Part shown: positions 1-5,053 of the stretch, one piece after another
How the letters are laid out: each line of letters opens with the position of its first letter
Position numbering within the stretch: position 1 is the first letter of the stretch
Assembly: GCA_018711785.1 (NCBI GenBank)
Contig: DVHW01000038.1
Span: forward strand, 1-6,882
Reading direction: 5' to 3'
DNA from: Candidatus Galloscillospira excrementavium
Lineage (GTDB): Bacteria; Bacillota; Clostridia; Oscillospirales; Oscillospiraceae
Length of the DNA: 6,882 bases
Translations under genes and position numbers: made by a program
The notes under the pieces: model-generated
What the model saw: the letters and a program-made list of their open reading frames with translations, nothing else
Database searches by the model: none
What the model was told of the DNA's origin: nothing

Positions 1-383
1 GTGATGGTGGTCTTGCCCGCGCCGGTGCAGCCGTGGCAGATGGCGTCGGCCCCCTCCTTCTTGGCGATCTCCACCAGCCGCTTGGCGATGATGGGCCGGG
101 CGAAGGCGGTGCCCAGCAGGTAGTCCTCGTATTTGGCCCCCATCATCATGGAGGGGATGATCACGTCATCCACCATCTCGTCCACCAGATCCTCGATGTA
201 CAGCTTGGACGCGCCGGTCTTGAGGGCCTTCTCCTCCAGGCCGTCCAGCTCGTCCCCCTGGCCCACGTCGGCGGAGACCGCGATGATCTCGGGGTTGTTG
301 TAGTTCTCCTTCAGCCAGGGGATGATGATGGATGTATCCAGCCCGCCGGAGTAGGCGAGGACGACTTTCTTGATCTCGGACAT
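1..383 (-). CDS. argG: Argininosuccinate synthase, N-terminal part (cut by window edge)
   Basis: ArgG joins citrulline and aspartate, using ATP, to make argininosuccinate in cytoplasmic arginine synthesis. Seen: 127 complete codons from the ATG at 383, with an ACCTCC (GGAGGT on the coding strand) ribosome site at 391..396, seven bases upstream. The protein begins [18 protein letters not shown]; residues 10-18 (AYSGGLDTS) are the family's ATP pyrophosphatase loop. Residues 85-120 ([19 protein letters not shown], then ICHGCT) are also typical of clostridial ArgG. Full proteins have about 400 residues, so most of the gene lies outside the window. Odd: the family continues HGCTG with KGNDQVRFE, which binds aspartate, but here it reads [11 protein letters not shown], like a P-loop of another protein family. 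That is either an assembly joint at the sequence end or a real mutation. The identification is firm; the last seven residues are not. Confidence 0.93.
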   Translation of the reverse strand, partial: MSEIKKVVLAYSGGLDTSIIIPWLKENYNNPEIIAVSADVGQGDELDGLEEKALKTGASKLYIEDLVDEMVDDVIIPSMMMGAKYEDYLLGTAFARPIIAKRLVEIAKKEGADAICHGCTGAGKTTI

Positions 384-416
384 GGGAAAAACCTCCGTCT
401 TGTAAATGTTGAGGAC

Positions 417-445
417 AGTCTACCACGTTCCGAAGGAAAAAGCAA
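417..445 (-). promoter_or_regulatory. Probable argG promoter
   Basis: On the minus strand, TTGCTT (440..445) and TAGACT (417..422) are separated by exactly 17 bases. They fit a sigma-A promoter with a moderate -35 and a fair -10 box. Transcription would start near 410, giving an untranslated leader of about 27 bases before the argG ATG. The -35 box directly touches the 34-bp palindrome at 446..479. Confidence 0.5.
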
Positions 446-479
446 GGGTGCAAATCGCATAATTATGCGATTTGCACCC
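446..479. promoter_or_regulatory. 34-bp perfect palindrome upstream of argG (operator or two-way terminator)
   Basis: The left arm (446..462, starting GGGTGCAAATCGCAT) and right arm (463..479) are perfect reverse complements with no spacer. As RNA it would form a 15-bp stem with an AATT loop. On the plus strand it is followed by ATTTTTTC, and on the minus strand by TTGCTTTTT, so it could stop transcripts in both directions, including read-through from the membrane-protein gene ending at 545. It also abuts the argG -35 box, and its centre, GCATAATTATGC, partly resembles an ARG box, so an operator role is equally possible. Confidence 0.6.
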
Positions 480-508
480 ATTTTTTCTCGTTTATTTTTG
501 CTACTACT

Positions 509-540
509 TGAATAATATTCATAATATTATGAATATTCAT
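509..540. promoter_or_regulatory. Tandem ARG-box-like operators (candidate ArgR/AhrC site)
   Basis: Two short palindromes stand side by side: TGAATAATATTCA at 509..521 and ATGAATATTCAT at 529..540. Between and across them runs a perfect 24-bp palindrome at 514..537. Each half resembles the known ARG box (TGAAT, AT-rich middle, ATTCA). The box centres lie about 19.5 bases apart, close to the spacing of paired ArgR sites in other bacteria. The position upstream of argG supports arginine-dependent control; binding itself is inferred. The boxes lie about 65 bases upstream of the proposed -35 box, so control by looping or an unseen second promoter would be needed. Confidence 0.6.
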
Positions 541-544
541 CACT

Positions 545-927
545 TTATCCACTCCAGAGCGCGCCCAGCGCCGCCGCGGCCGCCAGCAGGCAGGCCCCCG
601 CGCGGAAGAGCCGGGGCCGCCGCTCCGCCCAGGCCAGCAGAGCCCCGGCGGCCAGCGCCAGCACCAGTCCCGGCCAGCGCCCGGCCGGGAGGGCGCCCCT
701 CCGCCCAGGGCCCCCAGCAGCCCGCCGGCCCCGGAGGGGGCCGGGAGGACCGGACACGCCCCGCATCCCCGGAGCCGCAGCGCCAGGAGGCCGGGGAGGA
801 GCAGCCCCATCCCCCAGCCCACGGCGCAGAACACGAGGAAGTCCCGCACCGTCCGGTCCCGGCCCGGGCGGAGCCAGCAGAGAAGCACGGCGAGGACGCC
901 CGCCCCCACCGCCCGGCTCCACTCCAT
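545..927 (-). pseudogene. Small four-helix membrane protein, unknown function, with a one-base frameshift
   Basis: I do not recognise this family. Reading starts at the ATG at 927 (MEWSRAVGAGVLAVLLCWL) with an AAGGGGG ribosome site at 937..943 and a strong promoter upstream. The first frame gives two hydrophobic segments (residues about 5-19 and 28-50) and a short cysteine pair (CGAC). It then loses sense near 696..699. The overlapping minus frame continues with ALPAGRWPGLVLALAAGALL and a fourth helix, ending at a TAA at 545..547. Adding one base to the CCCC run at 696..699 joins both halves into one protein of about 127 residues with four membrane spans. Both halves keep the G/C-rich third positions of the neighbours, which supports one recently broken or mis-sequenced gene. 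It diverges from an XRE regulator that may control it. Confidence 0.6.
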
Positions 928-964
928 TGACCGCCGCCCCCTTTCCCTGTCTCAAACGGGGAAT

Positions 965-993
965 ATTATAGTACGGTTAATTCTTTTCGTCAA
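965..993 (-). promoter_or_regulatory. Strong promoter of the small membrane-protein gene
   Basis: On the minus strand, TTGACG (988..993) and a perfect TATAAT (965..970) are separated by 17 bases, nearly the sigma-A consensus. Transcription would begin around 958, about 30 bases before the ATG at 927. One copy of a direct repeat (977..990) lies in the spacer and reaches into the -35 box, so a protein bound there would block this promoter. Confidence 0.75.
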
Positions 994-1011
994 TATTTTA
1001 ATTCTTATAGT
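977..1011 (+). repeat. Direct repeat, 21-bp period, in the divergent promoter region (candidate operator)
   Basis: TTAATTCTTTTCGT at 977..990 recurs as TTAATTCTTATAGT at 998..1011, matching at 12 of 14 bases. The 21-base period is two turns of the helix, so both copies face the same side of the DNA. This is a common arrangement for tandem regulator sites. The copies lie between the membrane-protein gene and the XRE regulator gene and overlap the minus promoter, so the XRE protein is the natural candidate binder. This is inferred from position; the AT-rich context makes chance similarity possible. Confidence 0.4.
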
Positions 1012-1078
1012 ATCTAATATCCCCTGGTCATTTCGGATAAAATGAAGAAAAACACTTCACACATAAGGGGGCAGGGCC

Positions 1079-1404
1079 ATGGAACTCAACTACGCCGAGG
1101 TGGGCGGCCGTGTCCGGGACCTCCGCCGGGCCCGGCACCTGACCCAGGAGGCCCTGGCGGAGCAGTGCAACATCTCCTCCCCTTCCTGGGCCACATCGAG
1201 CGGGGCACCCGCAAGATGTCCCTGGAGACCCTGGCCGCCCTGGCCGCCGCGCTGGAGGTCTCCGCCGACGAGCTCCTGTTCGGCACCTGCGGCAACTGTC
1301 CCCTCGCCCGGATGCTGGACACGGTCACCTTTCGGGACCGGAAGCAGGAGGAGCACTTCCGCGCCGCCCTGGCCGCCCTTATCCGGGGCCGGGACGCTAT
1401 GTGA
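1079..1404 (+). pseudogene. XRE-family helix-turn-helix regulator with a one-base frameshift
   Basis: This is a cytoplasmic DNA-binding repressor type. Reading starts at the ATG at 1079 with AAGGGGG at 1065..1071, seven bases upstream. The first frame gives a typical XRE start (VGGRVRDLRRARHLTQEALA, then EQCNISS). Sense then moves to the next frame, which continues FLGHIERGTRKMSLETLAAL and LEVSADELLFG, the usual second half of the fold. One base missing from the CCCC run at 1179..1182 explains the break; restored, the protein has 108 residues, the HTH domain at about 8-67 and recognition region near 31-43. The tail after the domain has CGNCPLARML and a charged helix, as in many clostridial XRE proteins. 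As written, translation would stop at 1444 with an altered C-terminal sequence. Either a pseudogene or a sequencing error. Confidence 0.75.
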
Positions 1405-1425
1405 CAAGGGTGAGCATCCCGAAAG

Positions 1426-1462
1426 AAAGGCCCGGCGCACTTAGCGTGCGCCGGGCCTTTTT
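1426..1462. terminator. Two-way rho-independent terminator between convergent genes
   Basis: A perfect 15-bp stem (1426..1440 with 1446..1460) closes a TTAGC loop. It is followed by a T run ending at 1462 on the plus strand and by CCTTTCTTTC on the minus strand. It lies 20 bases after the XRE stop and 20 bases after the end of the zinc-ribbon membrane-protein gene, so it serves both. Confidence 0.9.
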
Positions 1463-1481
1463 CGCGGCAGGGCCGCAGACC

Positions 1482-2186
1482 TCACATGTGGAACCTCCGG
1501 CGGACCTCCTCCCGGAGGGCGGGCACCCGCCGGACCACCACCAGAGGGATGACCAGGGCGACACACACCGCCAGCACCACCAGGGACCAGCCCGGCTCCC
1601 ACCGGCCCAGGACAAACTGGTCGATGAGCAGCTCCAGGCCGAAGAGGAATACCCCTACCGTGCCGATGACCAAGGTCACGCTGGTGAGGATGCTCCGCCG
1701 CCCCTTTCGGAGCACCAGGCCCAGGAACAGCACGCAGGCCCCGCCCCACAGCACGATGGGCAGGCCCAGGGGCCAGTACCAGTCCCCGCCGCCCAGACCC
1801 AGGGAAATCAGAAAGAGGTAGAGGGCCACGGCCAGCACGTCCAGCACCAGCCGCAGGCCCAGGTGGAGCCCCCGCATCAGCAGGGGCGGCACCAGCCACA
1901 GCCACAGCATCACCGCCGCCCCGATGACATAGAGGGACCAGGACAGCTCGGGACGGAGGAACAGGTTCAGGATGCCGCAGCACACTGCCACGGACAGGAA
2001 CATGGCGGTCAGCAGCAGGGCCACCTCCCACTTGGAGACCTCGGGCACCTCCACCCGGTGGGTGGGGAAGGGCTTGGGGGACTCCGTGTCCACCGGCTGG
2101 CTGGGGTTGACCACCGGGGTGTGGCACAGGGGGCAGAAGGCGGCGGTGGCGTCCAGCTCCACGCCGCAGTTGACGCAGTATGACAT
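1482..2186 (-). CDS. Zinc-ribbon membrane protein, DUF6320-like
   Basis: The 234-residue protein opens with a short zinc ribbon: C4-x2-C7 and C18-x2-C21 (YCVNCG, then FCPLC), likely in the cytoplasm. A polar proline-rich linker (24-50) leads to six predicted membrane helices at about 53-77, 84-104, 109-129, 138-159, 166-191 and 200-218, and a basic tail ending RRRFHM. I recall this plan from proteins named DUF6320 that sit beside alcohol acetyltransferases in Clostridia; the name is from memory, not a search. The biochemical role is unknown. Its AGGAGGA ribosome site overlaps the end of the acetyltransferase gene and only 13 bases separate the two, so they form one operon. It may anchor or partner the acetyltransferase at the membrane, which is inferred from the gene order alone. 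Confidence 0.8.
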   Translation of the reverse strand: MSYCVNCGVELDATAAFCPLCHTPVVNPSQPVDTESPKPFPTHRVEVPEVSKWEVALLLTAMFLSVAVCCGILNLFLRPELSWSLYVIGAAVMLWLWLVPPLLMRGLHLGLRLVLDVLAVALYLFLISLGLGGGDWYWPLGLPIVLWGGACVLFLGLVLRKGRRSILTSVTLVIGTVGVFLFGLELLIDQFVLGRWEPGWSLVVLAVCVALVIPLVVVRRVPALREEVRRRFHM

Positions 2187-2199
2187 GGCGGTTCCTCCT

Positions 2200-3495
2200 C
2201 TAGCGGGTGCGGTTGCTCTCCACCTTTACCGGGATGCCCTCCCGCACCAGGTGGGTGAAGAAGCGGCGTTCCGTCTCGCTGGACTCGCCGGTGCCGGCGA
2301 AGGTGATCTCCATCTGGTTGCCGTAGCTGATGGAGGCGCAGTGGGGCGCGGGCCGGGTGGCCTGGCCCAGGATGACCTCCATCCGGGTGATGTGGGGGGC
2401 CATCTCCGGCGGCACGGCAAAGGCGCCGGGGTTCGTATAGGTGGCCGAGTAGGGCCGGGCGGCCACCAGCCGGTAGGACAGGGACATGACCGGGTTTTTG
2501 AAAAAGATGGGGATGAGCTGCAAAAACCGGTTCGTGGTGAAGTGGACGTTGCCGGTGAAGATGGCCCGCATCTCCTGGCGGTTCAGATGCAGGCGCAGGA
2601 AGTGGTGGACCTGGGCCACGATCTCCGGAAAGGTATACTCCCCCAGGGCGGGGTCAATGGCCGGGCGGACGGTGAGGATGAAATTCCGCAGGGTCTTGGA
2701 GGGGAAATACCCCCGCAGGTTGATGGGGATGGCCAGGGCCACCGGCTTCTCCCGCCGGCGGCCCTCCTGCCGCTGGTTGTCCAGGATGGCCTGGAGCAGC
2801 ACCGCCGTCAGGTACTCGGTGATGGAGGCCCCGTAGGACTTGGCCACCTCCTTGAGCCGGTCCACCGGGAGAAAACCCATGGTCACGTTCAGGGTGTAAA
2901 AGGGCTCCGCCCGGCTGGTGTTGGGGTAGGCCGTCCGCTGCCAGCCGCCCCGGAGGACCTTCCGCCCGGCGTAGCGGGTGTAGGCGTCCTCCATCTCCTC
3001 CGGGTCCGGCGGGGCATCCACGTCCAGCACGCCGCTGCCGCTGGGGATGTCCTCCCCCAGCTCCCGGAGGTAGACCGCAAGCAGGGTGCGGAAGAAGGTC
3101 AGGGCCCCCGCCCCGTCGCTCAGGGCGTGGAACACCTCCAGGGAGATGCGCTTCTCATAGTAGAAAAACCGCACCAGCCAGCCGTTGTTCTCCCGAAAGC
3201 GCACCGGCTGGCAGGGGTTGGCCATGTCGGGGCAGACAAAGGGGCCGGGGGCATCGTTGGGCTCGAAATAGTGCCAGAACAAGCCCTTCTTGATGCGCAC
3301 CCGGAACCCGGGGAAGCGGGGCATGGTCCGGTCCACCGCCCGCTGGAGGGCCGCCGGGTCCACCTGCCGGTCCATCACCGCTGAAAAGCGGTAGATGGCC
3401 GAGTAGCGCTCCTTCTGGATGGCGGCGTAGAGGGTGCCCGCGTTGTCCAGGGGATACCAGTCTGGTTTTTTGCTCCGCTTGTCCGCCTTGGGCAT
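2200..3495 (-). CDS. Alcohol acetyltransferase-like protein (condensation-domain fold)
   Basis: The 431-residue protein belongs to the CoA-dependent acyltransferase/condensation superfamily, which moves an acyl group to an alcohol or amine. Seen: the catalytic HxxxDG motif at 123-128 (FHALSDG, with H123 and D127), the N-terminal pattern YPLDNAG at 14-20 common in alcohol acetyltransferase-like proteins, and a second half (about 200-431) with the usual mixed strands and helices, including NLRGYFPSKTLRNF at 259-272. I do not see the DFGWG motif of plant and NRPS relatives. No signal peptide or membrane helix is evident. The start at 3495 is chosen over an ATG 39 bases upstream because it has AGGAGG at 3503..3508, seven bases away. 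First gene of an operon with the zinc-ribbon membrane protein. The real substrate is unknown; lipid, glycolipid or small alcohol are all possible. Confidence 0.82.
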   Translation of the reverse strand: MPKADKRSKKPDWYPLDNAGTLYAAIQKERYSAIYRFSAVMDRQVDPAALQRAVDRTMPRFPGFRVRIKKGLFWHYFEPNDAPGPFVCPDMANPCQPVRFRENNGWLVRFFYYEKRISLEVFHALSDGAGALTFFRTLLAVYLRELGEDIPSGSGVLDVDAPPDPEEMEDAYTRYAGRKVLRGGWQRTAYPNTSRAEPFYTLNVTMGFLPVDRLKEVAKSYGASITEYLTAVLLQAILDNQRQEGRRREKPVALAIPINLRGYFPSKTLRNFILTVRPAIDPALGEYTFPEIVAQVHHFLRLHLNRQEMRAIFTGNVHFTTNRFLQLIPIFFKNPVMSLSYRLVAARPYSATYTNPGAFAVPPEMAPHITRMEVILGQATRPAPHCASISYGNQMEITFAGTGESSETERRFFTHLVREGIPVKVESNRTR

Positions 3496-3499
3496 GGGG

Positions 3500-3508
3500 C
3501 TCCCTCCT
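3500..3508 (-). promoter_or_regulatory. Ribosome site that fixes the acetyltransferase start
   Basis: AGGAGGGAG on the minus strand lies just upstream of the ATG at 3495, with its AGGAGG core seven bases away. The alternative ATG at 3534 lies inside the palindrome at 3527..3552 and has no comparable ribosome site, so the shorter protein is preferred. Confidence 0.8.
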
Positions 3509-3526
3509 CTCCGCGCCGCGTCCTGC

Positions 3527-3552
3527 TCGAACAAGTGCTCGCACTTGTTCGA
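3527..3552. promoter_or_regulatory. 26-bp palindrome, probable repressor operator of the acetyltransferase operon
   Basis: The arms TCGAACAAGTGC (3527..3538) and its perfect complement (3541..3552) flank a TC spacer. It lies right after the -10 box of the minus promoter, covering the likely transcription start and early leader, where a bound repressor would block the operon. Size and symmetry resemble TetR-family operators. No TetR gene is in the window, so the regulator would be encoded elsewhere. As RNA it would also form a stable 12-bp hairpin in the leader, but no T run follows, so a terminator is unlikely. Confidence 0.7.
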
Positions 3553-3564
3553 AAGTTCGAAGAA

Positions 3565-3593
3565 ATTTTACCACGTTTTTCCCCGCCCCACAA
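3565..3593 (-). promoter_or_regulatory. Promoter of the acetyltransferase operon
   Basis: On the minus strand, TTGTGG (3588..3593) and TAAAAT (3565..3570) are separated by 17 bases. The -10 box has an extended TGG just before it. Transcription would begin near 3558, next to the palindrome at 3527..3552, leaving a leader of about 60 bases. Confidence 0.6.
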
Positions 3594-3633
3594 GGGGAAG
3601 GGAGGCGAAGAGCGGCTCATTCCCTTCCTCCCC

Positions 3634-3662
3634 TTTCTTTTCCCGCCGGGGCGTGGTATACT
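3634..3662 (+). promoter_or_regulatory. Possible hydrolase promoter (extended -10)
   Basis: TATACT at 3657..3662 preceded by TGG forms an extended -10 box, with a weak TTTCTT at 3634..3639 at 17-base spacing. It would start transcription near 3669, about 30 bases before the hydrolase ATG. The minus-strand promoter for the acetyltransferase lies 40 bases to its left, so the two genes are divergently transcribed from one short region. Confidence 0.45.
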
Positions 3663-3686
3663 GGGGCAGATTCCAAACGATACCGC

Positions 3687-3694
3687 AAGGAGGT
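3687..3694 (+). promoter_or_regulatory. Ribosome site that fixes the hydrolase start
   Basis: AAGGAGGT, a near-perfect anti-16S match, lies five bases before the ATG at 3700. The frame is open further upstream to 3535, but that part overlaps both promoters and has no such site. Confidence 0.85.
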
Positions 3695-3699
3695 CTCCC

Positions 3700-4668
3700 A
3701 TGGAACCGAAACAGCCTGACCGGCGGATGAAGCTGCTCCGCCGCACGCCGGAGCAGAAGGCGGCCGCCGAGCGCCGCCGCCTGGACCCGCTGATGCGGGC
3801 CCTGAAGGTCCTCCACTCCGCCACCCCCCACGACTCCATGCGCCCGGAGGACCTGGAGCGGGAGCGGAGGGCACAGGAGGTGCTGGGCCGCCTGGCCGCC
3901 CCCATGCAGGGCCTGAGCTGGGATGCCTTCGACCTGGAGGGCACCCCGGCGGCCTGGGTCCGGCCCGACCGGGGCCACGACCGCCGCCGGGCCGTGCTCT
4001 ACTGCCACGGCGGGGGGTACACCAGCGGCAACCTGGGCTACTCCCGCCCCCTGGCGGCCAAGCTGTCCAATGTGACGGGGTGGGAGGTGCTCTCCTGCGA
4101 GTACCGCCTGGCCCTGGAGCACCCCTTCCCCGCCGCGGTGGAGGACGCGGTAAAGGCCTGGGACTACCTGATGTACCTGGGCTACGGCGCCCGGGACATC
4201 GTGGTGGCCGGGGACAGCGCCGGGGGCAACCTAGCCCTGGTGCTCTGCCTGCGCCTGCGGGAGATGGGCCGGCGGCTGCCCGGCCGGCTGGTGCTCCTCT
4301 CCCCCTGGACCGACATGACGGCCAGCGGGAAGTCCTACACCGAGCGCTCCGACCTGGACCCCATGCTCACCATGGACTATATCAGGGCGGTGCGCCAGGC
4401 CTACGCCCGGGACGCCGACCTGTCCTCCCCCCTGCTCTCCCCCCTGTTTGGGGACTTCACCGGCTTTCCCCCCACCCTTATCCAGGTGGGCACCAATGAG
4501 ATCCTCTACTCCGACTCGGTCCGCCTCCGGGACCGCCTGCGGGCGCACCAGGTCCCCTGCCGCCTGGAGGTGTGGAACGACGTGTGGCACGTGTTTCAGA
4601 TGTTCCCCATCAGGAAGGCCACCCTGGCCATGGAGAGCATCGGCCGGTTCCTGCTGGAGGAATTTTAA
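3700..4668 (+). CDS. Alpha/beta hydrolase, HSL-family esterase/lipase
   Basis: A 322-residue cytoplasmic-type serine hydrolase that should cleave carboxylic esters. Seen: the oxyanion-hole motif HGGGY at 103-107, the nucleophile motif GDSAGG at 171-176 with S173, and the catalytic histidine H297 in VWHVF. These mark the hormone-sensitive-lipase family (bacterial family IV), and the length fits. The acid of the triad is less clear: the usual D-x-L segment reads NEILYSDS (266-273), so E267 or D272 would serve. The N-terminal 70 residues are charged and helical, like the cap region of the family; there is no signal peptide. It is divergent from the acetyltransferase operon, and making versus cleaving esters on shared or related substrates is the obvious, untested, link. 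It ends at a hairpin terminator. Confidence 0.88.
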   Translation: MEPKQPDRRMKLLRRTPEQKAAAERRRLDPLMRALKVLHSATPHDSMRPEDLERERRAQEVLGRLAAPMQGLSWDAFDLEGTPAAWVRPDRGHDRRRAVLYCHGGGYTSGNLGYSRPLAAKLSNVTGWEVLSCEYRLALEHPFPAAVEDAVKAWDYLMYLGYGARDIVVAGDSAGGNLALVLCLRLREMGRRLPGRLVLLSPWTDMTASGKSYTERSDLDPMLTMDYIRAVRQAYARDADLSSPLLSPLFGDFTGFPPTLIQVGTNEILYSDSVRLRDRLRAHQVPCRLEVWNDVWHVFQMFPIRKATLAMESIGRFLLEEF

Positions 4669-4680
4669 CCAAGGGAAAAC

Positions 4681-4722
4681 GAAAAAACAGCGGAGCCGCT
4701 GAAAAGCGGCTCCGCTATTTTC
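4681..4722. terminator. Two-way rho-independent terminator between hydrolase and ferredoxin
   Basis: A perfect 12-bp stem (4689..4700 with 4705..4716) closes a GAAA loop. ATTTTCT follows on the plus strand, and on the minus strand the stem is followed by GTTTTTTC (from AAAAAA at 4682..4687). It lies 20 bases after the hydrolase stop and 18 bases beyond the ferredoxin stop, so it ends both convergent genes. Confidence 0.9.
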
Positions 4723-4734
4723 TGTTAAGTACCA

Positions 4735-4905
4735 TCAGCCCTGGGAGATCGCGCCCACGGGGCAGGTGTCGGCGCAGGTGCCGCAGTCGATGCAGCTGCC
4801 GGCGTCGATCTGATAGTGCTCGTCACCCTGAGAAATGGCGCCCACGGGGCAGGCACCCGCGCAGGAACCGCAGCTGATGCACTCACTGCCGATCTGATAA
4901 GCCAT
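4735..4905 (-). CDS. 2[4Fe-4S] ferredoxin
   Basis: A 56-residue bacterial clostridial-type ferredoxin, a soluble low-potential electron carrier for fermentation enzymes such as pyruvate:ferredoxin oxidoreductase and hydrogenase. Seen: two identical-pattern cluster sites, C9-x2-C12-x2-C15-x3-C19-P and C38-x2-C41-x2-C44-x3-C48-P, each followed by VGAISQG, showing the usual gene-internal duplication. All eight cysteines are present. The length is that of the family. The start at 4905 has GGAGGTG at 4912..4918, six bases upstream, and a promoter further out. It is a single-gene unit with its own terminator. The cysteine pattern makes the identification close to certain; the partner enzyme is not shown by the neighbours. 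Confidence 0.95.
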   Translation of the reverse strand: MAYQIGSECISCGSCAGACPVGAISQGDEHYQIDAGSCIDCGTCADTCPVGAISQG

Positions 4906-4936
4906 TGGAAACACCTCCGATTCTGAATGTGCCTTC

Positions 4937-4964
4937 ATTGTATCACAATTTTTCAAAAATGCAA
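4937..4964 (-). promoter_or_regulatory. Ferredoxin promoter
   Basis: On the minus strand, TTGCAT (4959..4964) and TACAAT (4937..4942) are 16 bases apart, and TGA directly before the -10 box makes it an extended -10. Transcription would begin near 4930, about 25 bases before the ferredoxin ATG. Confidence 0.55.
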
Positions 4965-5053
4965 TGCTAAATTGCTGCCAAGCGGGGTATATTTCATCTG
5001 TACCCATGCGCGCGGCACACCCGCGCGACGACAGGCAAGGAGGGAGAACCGCC

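Noticed and set aside
33..515. 160-codon plus frame opposite argG
   Set aside because: Shadow of the certain ArgG frame; runs through the 34-bp palindrome and has no family features.
472..930. 152-codon plus frame opposite the small membrane protein
   Set aside because: Proline/alanine/arginine low complexity, and it runs into the minus promoter region; the minus strand has promoter, ribosome site and four hydrophobic helices.
1972..3384. 470-codon open frame on the plus strand
   Set aside because: Opposite the acetyltransferase, whose HxxxDG motif, length and ribosome site are convincing; the plus product is Gly/His/Gln-rich with no family features.
3596..3628. GGAAGGGA/TCCCTTCC inverted repeat between the divergent promoters
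   Set aside because: Eight-base arms of simple purine/pyrimidine composition with a 17-base spacer; easily chance in this skewed stretch.
4961..4975. GCAAT...ATTGC inverted repeat upstream of clpC, considered as a CIRCE or CtsR heat-shock operator
   Set aside because: Arms are only five bases and neither the CIRCE (TTAGCACTC/GAGTGCTAA) nor the CtsR (GGTCAAA) pattern is present; part of it lies in the ferredoxin -35 region.
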